A stretch of 64,000 nucleotides of DNA from Bin87 sp965262485 (GCA_965262485.1 OZ253540.1:1178001-1242000); one strand, 5' to 3'; positions 50,878 through 59,443 are shown, counted from the first letter of the stretch. The notes: generated by a model not told the origin, from the letters alone. Numbers and translations are program-made.

Positions 50878-51548
50878 CTTGCACTGCCTCCGGGCGTCGT
50901 CAACCGACCGGCGGGCCGGGCTTCGGAGCCTTTGTCGTCATCTGCCAACCTGGCGCCGTAGGCATCAACCAACCCGATCAACACCCGGTCGGAAATTTCT
51001 ATCACCTGCCGAAGCCGGTCAGGGTGTACCGATTCTACGACAGACGTCCGGAAGAACAGGAAAGCTTGAACGCTGTCGGACAATGGTACGTTGCGGTCGG
51101 CCATTTCCGAGCCGTATTCGTGGCCCAGCATGTGGGTTTCGGATAGCGTTTCGCCCTTACGCCGACTCCTGTCGCGCAAACCGTCCTGAACCAGCAACGA
51201 CAGCAACCTGCGTCCGAAGAGCCGCATTCGATCGCGCCCTTCCTCCTGAAAGCTCTGCATCCACGGTTGCGCCGAGAGGTCGGACTGACTTAGCTTGCGG
51301 CGAATTTTGCGGAGAGCGGTGCCTTCCGGGTCTGCATCGGAAACTGGGGAAGAACCAACAACCGGCGATCGGCCCATCAGGGCTTCCACATCTTCACGCC
51401 AAAACCTACGATGACCGCCGGGAGTACGATATACCCTTACCTGGCCCCGGTCTGCCCATTGGCGCAGGGTGGCGTCGTTCACTTCCAGCGCCCGACTGAC
51501 TTCGCCGAGGGACATCCAGCGGGCGGGATTATCGGTGTTCGTGGCCAT
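50874..51548 (-). CDS. MerR-like HTH regulator of the tetrapyrrole operon
   Basis: 224 residues. N-terminal MerR/BldC-type winged helix (SLGEVSRALEVNDATLRQWA, RVYRTPGGHRRFWREDVEAL) and, after a linker, an all-helical domain with GHEYGSEMADRNVPLSDSVQ and VIEISDRVLIGLVDAYG, reminiscent of RsbRD/histidine-kinase N-terminal sensor helices. It is the first gene behind a good sigma70 promoter and is coupled by ATGA to ahbAB, so it probably controls its own operon. Whether heme, iron or oxygen is the signal cannot be told. Confidence 0.82.
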   Translation of the reverse strand: MATNTDNPARWMSLGEVSRALEVNDATLRQWADRGQVRVYRTPGGHRRFWREDVEALMGRSPVVGSSPVSDADPEGTALRKIRRKLSQSDLSAQPWMQSFQEEGRDRMRLFGRRLLSLLVQDGLRDRSRRKGETLSETHMLGHEYGSEMADRNVPLSDSVQAFLFFRTSVVESVHPDRLRQVIEISDRVLIGLVDAYGARLADDDKGSEARPAGRLTTPGGSAR

Positions 51549-51600
51549 TAAACCTGTAGAAATCTCAATAAACAGCTGGCTTCGTTAGTTTTGCGCGGAA

Positions 51601-51629
51601 ATCGTACCACACGCCCACTGCCTAGTCAA
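51601..51629 (-). promoter_or_regulatory. sigma70-type promoter of the tetrapyrrole operon
   Basis: On the minus strand TTGACT (-35, complement of 51624-51629) is followed after exactly 17 bases by TACGAT (-10, complement of 51601-51606). The regulator ATG lies about 50 bases downstream with ACAGG as ribosome site. Confidence 0.7.
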
Positions 51630-51684
51630 CGAATTTTGGCATTGCCCACCAAAGAGCGCAAACGAAGTCAATCTACCCCCAAGG

Positions 51685-51838
51685 TTATCGCATATGGACG
51701 GTTCAACCACCGTCATTCCCGCGAAAGCGGGAATCCAGTGACCGATGCCGGTAGCATCGCGGCGAAAATCCAGCAGATTACAAGATCTGGACTCCGGCTT
51801 TCGCCGGAGTGACGTGGCTGTAATTTCATATGCGATAG
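51685..51838. repeat. MITE-like inverted-repeat element
   Basis: The outer arms TATCGCATATG (51686-51696) and CATATGCGATA (51827-51837) are perfect inverted repeats. Inside, GTCATTCCCGCGAAAGCGGG (from 51712) and CTCCGGCTTTCGCCGGAGTG (to 51811) are two hairpins in mirrored orientation. It fills the gap between the tetrapyrrole operon promoter and pcm. A different family from the element at 11459. Confidence 0.82.
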
Positions 51839-51904
51839 GCCTGAACCGACCCCTGGATGCTATATTTTAACATGCAGGTAGTACATGGATTATAGTTCCC
51901 GCGG

Positions 51905-52576
51905 ATGGTTCCGGTTATGAATCTGACTTCGATACGAATGCGCGCGCAAGAACGATTGATGAAGCAACTGGCGCGGTCGCTGGACGATGCGGCGGTGCTG
52001 GAGGCTTTGCGTCATGTGCCGCGCGAGGCATTCGTTCCCGATGAGTTCCGCGCGCTGGCCTATTGCAACGTCCCGCTGTCAATTGGGCATGATCAAACCA
52101 TTTCCCAACCGTTGATGGTGGCAACGTCGGCGTCGGCTTTGCAGCTGCGCGGAGACGAGAATGTTCTGGAAGTGGGCGCCGGCAGCGGTTATCAGGCGGC
52201 GGTGCTCGCGGAGTTGTTGCCATTCGGGACGCTCATCGCGGTAGAACGCATACCCGATTTGGCCGCCATGGCCCACGAAAATCTGGCCCGATGCCGCATC
52301 GCCAACGTAGCGGTACTGTTGGTCGAGCACGCTTTGGGTGCGCCCGAGCACGGGCCGTATGATGCAATCCTGGTATCCGCCGCCGCCCCCAGCATTCCGG
52401 ATGCTTTGGTCGCCCAACTGAAGCCTGGAGGCAGAATCGTCGCTCCGGTGGGAAACCGCGAAAAACAAACCCTGGTCAGATTGACGGTAACTGCGGACTG
52501 CCACCTCATAGAGTCGTTGGGACAATGCCGATACGTTCCGCTGATTGGGGATGGAGCCTGGCCGTCAGGCAACTAA
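51905..52576 (+). CDS. pcm: protein-L-isoaspartate O-methyltransferase
   Basis: 223 residues. Repairs isoaspartyl residues with SAM. The PCMT start region (REAFVPDEFRALAYCNVPLS) and the substrate loop IGHDQTISQPLMVA are intact, as are motif I VLEVGAGSGYQAAVLAEL (about 85-102) and motif III GPYDAILVSAAAPSIPDALV. It follows the repeat element and lies 121 bases before the VOC gene. The start could also be the ATG at 51917; neither has a strong ribosome site. Confidence 0.92.
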   Translation: MVPVMNLTSIRMRAQERLMKQLARSLDDAAVLEALRHVPREAFVPDEFRALAYCNVPLSIGHDQTISQPLMVATSASALQLRGDENVLEVGAGSGYQAAVLAELLPFGTLIAVERIPDLAAMAHENLARCRIANVAVLLVEHALGAPEHGPYDAILVSAAAPSIPDALVAQLKPGGRIVAPVGNREKQTLVRLTVTADCHLIESLGQCRYVPLIGDGAWPSGN

Positions 52577-52697
52577 TAGCAAACTGCCGCCGCGACGCAG
52601 GCGCAATATGGCATAATGTTCACGCGTTCGGGCTACCGAACCGGCAACCGGTGACAGTTCAACGGTAGTTTTATTTCCAAATGAACCCGGAGGGAAG

Positions 52698-53099
52698 ATG
52701 GCTGGCAAAATCGAAATCCGTCAAATTAACCACGTAACGACCATGGTGAAGGACACGGCCCGCGCCATGGAATTCTACAACAACCTGCTCGGCATCAAGC
52801 AGATCCAGAGTCAGGTAGACAACCCGGCAATCACCTGGCTGCAGCTCGACAACGGCGTGATGGTTCATCTGATTGAAACGGACGAAGCGCCCGCCAAGCC
52901 CGGCAACATTCACCACGCTTTTCAGGTGGACAACCTGGCAGACACCCAGGCAACGCTGGAAAGCAGCGGATTTGAGGTATTGCGCGGCGGAGTCCGATAC
53001 GACGGGCAGGCGTACTTCTTCATCCAGGATCCAGACGGCAACAGCGTGGAATTCTGCACGGCATCCGGCTACGCTCCGGCGCCGCCGCGGCCGGCCTAA
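52698..53099 (+). CDS. VOC/glyoxalase family protein
   Basis: 133 residues, ribosome site GGAGGG. One vicinal-oxygen-chelate fold of two beta-alpha-beta3 units: INHVTTMVKDTARAMEFYNN (metal His about residue 11), VMVHLIETDEAP, IHHAFQVDNLADTQATLESS and YFFIQDPDGNSVEFCTASGY with a Glu ligand. Members include glyoxalase I, dioxygenases and resistance proteins. It stands 26 bases before aroK, but functional relation to the shikimate pair is doubtful. Confidence 0.85.
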   Translation: MAGKIEIRQINHVTTMVKDTARAMEFYNNLLGIKQIQSQVDNPAITWLQLDNGVMVHLIETDEAPAKPGNIHHAFQVDNLADTQATLESSGFEVLRGGVRYDGQAYFFIQDPDGNSVEFCTASGYAPAPPRPA

Positions 53100-53125
53100 C
53101 GCCCACGCATCCGGCGCCAGCCCCC

Positions 53126-53734
53126 ATGTCGTCAGACAACATCATCCTGGTTGGGTTTATGGCTACGGGCAAGAGCCACGTAGCGCGTATCATATCCCGA
53201 GCCACCGGGAGGCAGGCGGCTGATCTGGACGAAGAGATCGTGCGGCGTGCCGCAAAGCCGATTCACCAAATCTTCAGCGAGAATGGGGAAGCGGTATTCC
53301 GGGCCATGGAACGCCACGCCGCATTTTCGCTATGTGAAGGGGAAGACAAGATTATCGCCGCCGGCGGCGGCGCGTTCGCCCAGGAATCGACGCGAAAAGT
53401 TTTGCTGGACAACGGAACGGTGTTCTGCCTTACCGCCAGTCCCGAAACCATCTATTACCGGATTTCCAGGGGCAACTTGAGCGCGGCGGTTCGCCCCATG
53501 CTGGCCGGTGGCGATCCTCTGGAGAGAATCCGACAGCTTCTGTCGGAACGCGCTGCTGCCTACGACCTGGCTCACTACTCCATACCGACGGACGACCGGA
53601 CGCCCGAACAGGTCGCGGATGAAATCCTGCGGATTTATCGAACAGAAACCCGGCAATCAGAATCCCGGACTCCTCCGGATGCCGGGAGACCAACACAACT
53701 GGCGATCCAGGAGAACCTCAATGGCTCAAACTGA
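53126..53734 (+). CDS. aroK: shikimate kinase
   Basis: 202 residues. Phosphorylates shikimate with ATP. P-loop NIILVGFMATGKSHVARIIS, the shikimate-binding ADLDEEIVRR and FRAMERHA, the GGG of AAGGGAFAQ, and the lid Arg in LSAAVRPMLAG. The tail after residue 175 is longer than usual and polar. It overlaps aroB by 14 bases, an arrangement common for this pair. Confidence 0.92.
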   Translation: MSSDNIILVGFMATGKSHVARIISRATGRQAADLDEEIVRRAAKPIHQIFSENGEAVFRAMERHAAFSLCEGEDKIIAAGGGAFAQESTRKVLLDNGTVFCLTASPETIYYRISRGNLSAAVRPMLAGGDPLERIRQLLSERAAAYDLAHYSIPTDDRTPEQVADEILRIYRTETRQSESRTPPDAGRPTQLAIQENLNGSN

Positions 53735-54821
53735 CCTTGCGGCGACCGTACATCATTCGGGGGGAAGCTACCCGGTCATTGCGGATTGGGGGGTGATCGA
53801 CCGTCTGGGCGATTACATCAATGATCTTGGATTGGGTAAAACCGCCTACATAATTACGGACGAAAACGTAATGCGGCCTTACGGCCGCAATGCGCAATGG
53901 GCGTTGCAGCGAGCGGGTATCGCCGCCCACTGTTTCGTGATTCCACCCGGCGAGACCAGCAAGTCATTCCAGCTGGCCCAGGAAATCTACGAATGGCTGG
54001 TTGGCCTCAAAGCCGAGCGGGGTCAGCCCATTGTTGCGATTGGCGGCGGGGTGTCGGGCGACCTCGGCGGATTCATCGCCAGCACCTTCCTGCGGGGCGT
54101 ACCCTTCGTGCAGGTTCCCACCAGCATGGCGGCGATGGTCGATGCATCCATCGGCGGCAAGGTTGCAGTCAACCTTCCCCAGGCCAAAAACATGGTGGGC
54201 GCCTTTTACCAGCCCCGGGCCGTCCTCGCCGACGTTCAGGCCCTTTCCACCCTCGGCAAGCGTGAATTGGCAGAAGGTTGGGCCGAAGCCATCAAGCACG
54301 GTCTCATTCTGGACCCATCGTTGGTGGATGTCTTTGAAGAACACGCGGAAGCCCTGATGGACATTGAGCCGGAAATCTCCACCGAAGTCATCCGGCGCAG
54401 CATGGCCATCAAAGCCGACATCGTCAGCCAGGACGAGCGCGAAACCCTCGGCATCCGCATCCTGCTCAACTACGGCCACACCATCGGCCACGCGCTGGAG
54501 GCATCAACCGAGTACGGACGCTTTATGCACGGCGAGGGCGTTTCGGTGGGCATGATGGGCGCAGCCCGAATTGCCCGTGAAATGGGTATGATCGGCGACG
54601 ACATCGTAGAACGCCAGCGCACCCTGCTGCAAAGGTTCAACCTGCCCATCACGGCGCCGGGTGTCAACCTGACCGCAGTACGCAGCGCCATGTCCCTGGA
54701 CAAGAAAACCGTGGGCGGAGCCAACCGATGGGTTCTGCTGGAGGATGTCGGCCAAGCCACGGTGCGGCGCGATATACCCACGGAACTGGTCGACGATACC
54801 CTGGCGTGGCTGACCCGCTAA
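53721..54821 (+). CDS. aroB: 3-dehydroquinate synthase
   Basis: 366 residues from the ATG at 53721 with CAGGAG seven bases upstream. NAD+-dependent cyclisation of DAHP to 3-dehydroquinate. Recognisable blocks are PPGETSKSF, AIGGGVSGDLGGFIASTFLR, QVPTSMAAMVDASIGGKVAV, the metal ligand Glu in LAEGWAEAIKHGLI and the metal His in NYGHTIGHALE. A full-length enzyme, paired with aroK. Confidence 0.95.
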   Translation: MAQTDLAATVHHSGGSYPVIADWGVIDRLGDYINDLGLGKTAYIITDENVMRPYGRNAQWALQRAGIAAHCFVIPPGETSKSFQLAQEIYEWLVGLKAERGQPIVAIGGGVSGDLGGFIASTFLRGVPFVQVPTSMAAMVDASIGGKVAVNLPQAKNMVGAFYQPRAVLADVQALSTLGKRELAEGWAEAIKHGLILDPSLVDVFEEHAEALMDIEPEISTEVIRRSMAIKADIVSQDERETLGIRILLNYGHTIGHALEASTEYGRFMHGEGVSVGMMGAARIAREMGMIGDDIVERQRTLLQRFNLPITAPGVNLTAVRSAMSLDKKTVGGANRWVLLEDVGQATVRRDIPTELVDDTLAWLTR

Positions 54822-54834
54822 CAACCCGGGCGAG

Positions 54835-55923
54835 CTAACCGGGGATTGACGCCTTTCTGCGTCTCATTGCCCGCAGCATCGCCAGTCGTCGTCCCCGCCG
54901 CAGCTGTTTGCCGGCAGATACGGCCAGCATACACAGGATTGCTACGGCCACCGCGCCCGAGGCTCCGAGCAGCAAAGCCTGCCCAATCTGGGCCAGCACG
55001 GCAGACTCCAGCAGCCGGGCCAGCTGACTTAACCCGACTGCGACGCCGGCGTTCAGCACCGTAACTCCGAATAAGCCCAGTATCCGGCTGGCGTTGACGA
55101 ACCGCGTTGCCAGCGCGCCCAACTGGGTGCCTACCGATGCCGACGCAAACATGATGATCGCGATCACCGGATCGACACTTCCACCCAGGGAGTACAGAAA
55201 CGCCCCCAGCGTGCCGGTGATGATAATCTGAAACAGATCGGTTCCGATGGCCACTGCCGCCGGCACTCCCAGCCCGTACACCAGAAACGGCATCAGAATG
55301 AACCCGCCGCCGGCGCCCAACAGAAGGGCGATGAAGCCAATCGCAAAACCGGCGGTTACCGGCAAGAATGCCGACATCTCATCGATGCCCGATTTCGGAA
55401 ACGGAATGCGAGTCGAAACCCGCCCTTTTCCGGGGACCCAAATTACCGCTGGGCCAATCCGCAAGTCGTGCAGCCGTTTAGAAATACCACCGCCCGGCGG
55501 TCCAACCTGTTTGCGATTGAGCCTCCGAAGCCAGCTGCCGGTCATCCACGAACCCAACCCCAGCAACAGCACAAAGTAAACCAGCCCTATGACCAACCCA
55601 CCCAGTCCGGCCTGCTCCAGTACAGCGTTCACCCGCTCCGCAATCAACCCGCCCGGCACGGTGCCGCAAACGATGAGGATCGCAAGACGGATATCCACGT
55701 TGCCCAACCGCCGGTGCCGCAAGGTGCTGGTAATCGCTGTGCCCATAACCATCAGCAGGCCGGTGCCCACTGCATAGATGGTTGGCACGCCCAGCACGAG
55801 CAATCCGCCCGTGATCAGGAAACCGCCGCCGACACCAAAGAAGCCGGTCATCGTGCCAACTATCATGCCCAGCAACGCCAGCAACAACGGCGAGATGGAA
55901 ACGTCGGCGATGGGAAAGTACAC
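54835..55923 (-). CDS. TSUP (TauE/SafE) family transporter
   Basis: 362 residues, about eight membrane segments in two similar halves; each half opens with the family's glycine-rich block (GTMTGFFGVGGGFLITGGLL and LLLGAGGGFILMPFLVYGLG). A polar loop of about 55 residues lies between them. Family members export or import sulfite, sulfoacetate and other organosulfonates. GTG start, 18 bases after a small membrane gene. Substrate not deducible here. Confidence 0.87.
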   Translation of the reverse strand: MYFPIADVSISPLLLALLGMIVGTMTGFFGVGGGFLITGGLLVLGVPTIYAVGTGLLMVMGTAITSTLRHRRLGNVDIRLAILIVCGTVPGGLIAERVNAVLEQAGLGGLVIGLVYFVLLLGLGSWMTGSWLRRLNRKQVGPPGGGISKRLHDLRIGPAVIWVPGKGRVSTRIPFPKSGIDEMSAFLPVTAGFAIGFIALLLGAGGGFILMPFLVYGLGVPAAVAIGTDLFQIIITGTLGAFLYSLGGSVDPVIAIIMFASASVGTQLGALATRFVNASRILGLFGVTVLNAGVAVGLSQLARLLESAVLAQIGQALLLGASGAVAVAILCMLAVSAGKQLRRGRRLAMLRAMRRRKASIPG

Positions 55924-55941
55924 TGCGATCCGTCTGCCGGT

Positions 55942-56118
55942 TCAGTCGCGCCGGATCGAGCTGTAAACCTGCGCCGTCAATGACACAACGCGCCCTACCA
56001 GATCCCAGAATATGAACAGCGCCACCGCCGTCACGGCCATTGCCGCCACCACCGAAATCGCCCAAACGCCGGCATTGGCGCTCAGCGCGACCAGAAAATC
56101 GGATAATGCCAGGTACAT
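55942..56118 (-). CDS. 58-residue membrane peptide next to the TSUP transporter
   Basis: ATG at 56118 with AAGGGG six bases upstream. One hydrophobic helix (NAGVWAISVVAAMAVTAVAL, then FIFWDLVG) and a short tail (SLTAQVYSSIRRD). It stops 18 bases before the transporter and may be an accessory subunit. No family recognised. Confidence 0.55.
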   Translation of the reverse strand: MYLALSDFLVALSANAGVWAISVVAAMAVTAVALFIFWDLVGRVVSLTAQVYSSIRRD

Positions 56119-56181
56119 CATGTACCCCTTAAGTTAAGCGGCGCATTGCGTTCGGGTGGACACTGCGAGTAAATTGCTGGA

Positions 56182-57363
56182 ATGACTAAAGAGAAATTCG
56201 GTTTCAGGCTGTCGGGTACCGACGGCGCGGCGCGGCTGGGGCAGATTACCACGCCCCACGGTACGGCGCAAACACCCATGTTTATGCCCGTGGCGACGCA
56301 GGCAACCGTCAAGGGCCTGACGTTCGATGAAGTCCGAACCGCGGGCGCGGAAACCGTCCTGTCCAACGCCTACCACCTGTACCTGCGCCCCGGCGTTGAC
56401 CGCATCCGCGATGCCGGCGGACTGCACAGATTCATGGGGTGGGAAGGGCCGATCCTAACCGACAGCGGCGGTTACCAGGCGTTCAGCCTGGGCGCCCTGC
56501 GCCGCATCAACGATGACGGAATTCTGTTCCGATCACACATCGACGGCAGCGAGCATCTGTTTACCCCCGAGGTGGCGATCCGAAACCAGCAACTCATCGG
56601 CGCCGACATCATCATGTGTTTTGATCAATGCGTGTTCTCCGCTGGCGACCGATCGGATGTGCGGGCAGCCATGGAACGTACTCACCGATGGGCGCGGGTC
56701 TGCTACGACGCTCATGCGGCGACGGCCTACTCCGGGGCGCAGGCCCTGTTCGGGATAGTACAGGGCGGCACAATCCCGGAATTTCGAGATGAATCCATTG
56801 AACTGGTCACGAGCATTCCGTTCGACGGATACGCCATCGGCGGCTTGGCGGTGGGCGAAACCAAAGAGGAAATGCACCGGGTCAATAGTCAGGTTTGCGA
56901 AGGGTTGCCCAGCGACAAACCGCGCTACCTGATGGGTGTCGGTTCACCGGAAGATCTGGTGAACGGGGTTGCGCTGGGCGTGGACATGTTCGACTGCGTG
57001 CTCCCCACGCGGGTGGCGCGAAACGGCGCCCTGTTCACCCCCACCGGTCGCGTCAACATCGCCAACCGCCGCTATGGCGACCAGGATGCGCCGTTGGACG
57101 AGACCTGCGATTGTTACGCCTGCCAACATTATTCGGCAGCCTACCTGCGTCATCTGTTCAAGGCCGGGGAAATGCTGGGGCCGCGAATGGCGTCGGTACA
57201 CAACCTGCGCTTCGTGCTGCGCCTCATGGAACAGATGCGGGATGCGATAGCCGGCGGGCGATTTGTTGAATTTCGCGATCGGTTCCTGGGCCTGTATCAG
57301 CCGACCGACGAACAAAGCCGGCAGACACAAAAACACCGCTGGATCAGAGAGCGGGGGGTCTAG
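56182..57363 (+). CDS. tgt: queuine tRNA-ribosyltransferase
   Basis: 393 residues. Exchanges G34 for preQ1 in tRNAs with GUN anticodons. The catalytic Asp is in ILTDSGGYQAFSLG (about residue 95) and the nucleophilic Asp in GVDMFDCVLPTRVARNG (about 265-281). Zinc ligands: CDCYACQHYSAAYLRHLF (about 310-327). Substrate Gly loop: FGIVQGGTIPEFR. The C-terminus has an extra basic tail. Genes for preQ1 synthesis are not in the window. Confidence 0.95.
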   Translation: MTKEKFGFRLSGTDGAARLGQITTPHGTAQTPMFMPVATQATVKGLTFDEVRTAGAETVLSNAYHLYLRPGVDRIRDAGGLHRFMGWEGPILTDSGGYQAFSLGALRRINDDGILFRSHIDGSEHLFTPEVAIRNQQLIGADIIMCFDQCVFSAGDRSDVRAAMERTHRWARVCYDAHAATAYSGAQALFGIVQGGTIPEFRDESIELVTSIPFDGYAIGGLAVGETKEEMHRVNSQVCEGLPSDKPRYLMGVGSPEDLVNGVALGVDMFDCVLPTRVARNGALFTPTGRVNIANRRYGDQDAPLDETCDCYACQHYSAAYLRHLFKAGEMLGPRMASVHNLRFVLRLMEQMRDAIAGGRFVEFRDRFLGLYQPTDEQSRQTQKHRWIRERGV

Positions 57364-57390
57364 CACGAAAGGCGTTTCAAAAAAGGGTGG

Positions 57391-57966
57391 TCAGTCTTCG
57401 CGCCGGTGGCCGAGCAGGGCGGCAACGATGTCTCCAACGACGGCGTCAACCCGCTGGCGGATGGCTGCCTCATCCAACGCTGCGACCGGATGCTGCAAGT
57501 ACACCGACCCGGTGTAATCGGACCTCCCCAATGAAACGATGTGCTGTTCCGCGGCGGAGCAAAATGCCTGGGTATGAACCACCACGGTCCTCACGCCCCG
57601 GTCTTCCAGCTCAATGGCGTCGCGCAGACTGCGCGCCACACAACTCCCTCAATCACCCACCGCGGTGACCACGAAATCGCAATGCGCCAACTCGTCGATG
57701 ATTTCCGGGGCAGCAGGGGCAGAAAACACCCATTTGGAACGCACCAGAGAGTCTGTCATACCATAATCGTCGGCAAGACGCTGTTTAATGGATTCCAGGA
57801 TCACATCGGCGTTGCCCTTTCGGTTATCGAGGAAACCGCCGATGCGGCCCTCCAGGGTTTCCAATGGTGGGGCCGGGCGACGCTCCGGTTCTGCCTGCCG
57901 GTCGGTGGGATCCAGCAGGCCAAGAGCCGCCATGCGAGATTGCAGATCGGATGATCCGTTAGTCAT
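57391..57966 (-). CDS. UGSC-family protein with in-frame TGA (probable selenocysteine)
   Basis: Read through one TGA (57649-57651) this is a single 191-residue protein. The upstream part ends DELAHCDFVVTAVGD, then TGA, then GSCVARSLRDAIELEDRGVR and TVVVHTQAFCSAAEQHIVSL. The motif formed, U-G-S-C, is the defining motif of the UGSC (seleno)protein family, where U is Sec or Cys. Downstream of the TGA there is no start codon before the conserved domain, and both halves together make the usual family length. CAGGAGA precedes the ATG at 57966. A SECIS-like hairpin begins 11 bases after the TGA. The U/C pair suggests a redox thiol-selenol; the substrate is unknown. The gene for the partner (57989-59029) is just upstream. 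Confidence 0.82.
57615..57638 (-). promoter_or_regulatory. candidate bacterial SECIS hairpin
   Basis: On the minus strand TGGCGCGCA (57638-57630), loop GTC, then TGCGCGACGCCA (57626-57615): nine pairs with a three-base bulge. The loop G follows the TGA by 19 bases, within the spacing expected of bacterial SECIS elements (a G-U in the apical loop, about 16-37 bases away). Pairing was judged by eye. Confidence 0.65.
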
Positions 57967-57988
57967 ATTGAGTCTCCTGAGATAGACG

Positions 57989-59029
57989 TCAGGTGGCGCG
58001 CACCGGGGCGGAAGTGATACGCGAACCCCAGCCGGGGATGTATACCGAGTGCCGCCCGGCCCCCCCGGCCACCATGATGTGAATGTCCTCGGCACGCCGC
58101 ACCACCGGGACCATTGCGTCGTCGTCGTCGCGGTCGATCCAGCGCGGCCAGAGGGTGTTGCGATGGGCGTGGCGACCATGTATGCCGCCCAGCTTCAGCA
58201 GCGCCAGCGGCTGCCGGGCCAGCTCGTATAGGTAGGAGCGCACGTCGTTCTTGTTCCAGCCGGCGCTGGCGATGATGTCAGCGTGTTCCGGACCCAACAC
58301 CAGCAGCACGTCTCCCATCACGTGAATGTTGTTGCAACCGGGTATGGCCATCGACAAGGCGAACGTCGTGAGCAAATCTTTGGGATTGTCGGCGCCGTGG
58401 TTGTTCAGATTGTGCGGCGCTTCCGCCGGATGCACGGTGACCACCGATTGCTCCACTGCGTACCCGTGTTCAACATGATAGGGTTCCCAGGGATTTTCGG
58501 CCTCGTTCTCCGCGATGCAGTAGGTATACTTGCCCGGATGCCCAAAGGTAGCCCGGTCTTCGTCGCCGGGCAACGCGCCGCCCAGATTGGTGAGGGCCAG
58601 CTTAACGGCCCGCCCGATGGTGGCGTTGGCCCGGTTGCCCTGCCCAAAGCAGTTGCCGCCGCTATTCATGCCCAGTTCTCCGGCGACGGGTCCGTTGACG
58701 ATCACCAGAGGCGTGGCGATGTGCGTCGAACACTGCACGGATGCCAGGTTGAACCGGGGCAGCAGCAAAGCATCAATCGCCGCGATCACCACCGGAAAAT
58801 ACTCCGGCAAGCACCCGGCCATCACCGCGTTAGCCGCCAGCTTCTCCACCGTAGCCCGCCCGCCACGCGGGGGAATCTCCCCGACGAGTTCGAGGGGAGA
58901 ACGGCCTACGGATTCAAGAAACGCCCGCACTCGGTCGGCAGTAGGCGGGACTATGGGCAACCCATCCGTCCAGCCGGCTTCGTAAGCCAGGGCGAGGGCC
59001 TCGTCGTATTCGCCAACTTTAATAAGCAT
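57989..59029 (-). CDS. conserved protein of unknown function paired with the UGSC gene
   Basis: 346 residues, no signal peptide or membrane segment. It opens with AYEAGWTDGLPIVPPTADRV; later blocks are PRGGRATVEKLAANAVMAGC, HIATPLVIVNGPVAGELGMN and NVDLIHVMGDVLLVLGPEHA-like (here NNIHVMGDVLLVLGPEHADI). The GLPIVPPT start and the adjacency to a UGSC gene (22-base gap) match gene pairs I have seen annotated as hypothetical. It is not a recognised enzyme class. The two are probably one transcriptional unit and a functional pair. Confidence 0.7.
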   Translation of the reverse strand: MLIKVGEYDEALALAYEAGWTDGLPIVPPTADRVRAFLESVGRSPLELVGEIPPRGGRATVEKLAANAVMAGCLPEYFPVVIAAIDALLLPRFNLASVQCSTHIATPLVIVNGPVAGELGMNSGGNCFGQGNRANATIGRAVKLALTNLGGALPGDEDRATFGHPGKYTYCIAENEAENPWEPYHVEHGYAVEQSVVTVHPAEAPHNLNNHGADNPKDLLTTFALSMAIPGCNNIHVMGDVLLVLGPEHADIIASAGWNKNDVRSYLYELARQPLALLKLGGIHGRHAHRNTLWPRWIDRDDDDAMVPVVRRAEDIHIMVAGGAGRHSVYIPGWGSRITSAPVRAT

Positions 59030-59056
59030 CTTTAATCTATGTTTCGCGTCAGCAAT

Positions 59057-59443
59057 TTAACCAGGTTCAGCACCGTTGGTAAGAAACTCCCGTTTCAGCA
59101 AACGTCTCGTGGGAATCAGGCGATAGTTCACCGGATCAACCATGAGTGCCAGGTCTTCCAATGTAGTTGCTCCCATCAGGTATTCGCCATCCGGGCCAAA
59201 AATGACCCGTGCCCGGCCAACCTTGTCCATTACGGCGAAGGCTGCATACCCCGTTTCGTATTGGACGATCTCACCGCCGGCGAGTTCAAATTCCACCGAT
59301 TCCTCTGGTTCTACTCCCAACCGACGCAGCAGGCTGGCCGGCGCCATAGAACATGTAGCGCCGGTATCTACCAGTGCGCTAACCGTCTCCCAAGCCGAAA
59401 AATCGGGCGCGCCGATTCGCAAGTCCACGTTGAATGTCCCCAT
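59057..59443 (-). CDS. retropepsin-like aspartic protease-fold protein
   Basis: 128 residues from the ATG at 59443 (GAGG eight bases upstream; an ATG six bases earlier is too close). The clan AA motif is VSALVDTGATCSMAPASLLR (about 25-44), followed by the flap-like EEESVEFELAGG region and YLMGATTLEDLALMVDPVN. A single lobe, as in retropepsins that work as dimers. It is 60 bases downstream of the DUF4268 gene and similar in type to the protein at 60638-61039. Confidence 0.78.
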   Translation of the reverse strand: MGTFNVDLRIGAPDFSAWETVSALVDTGATCSMAPASLLRRLGVEPEESVEFELAGGEIVQYETGYAAFAVMDKVGRARVIFGPDGEYLMGATTLEDLALMVDPVNYRLIPTRRLLKREFLTNGAEPG

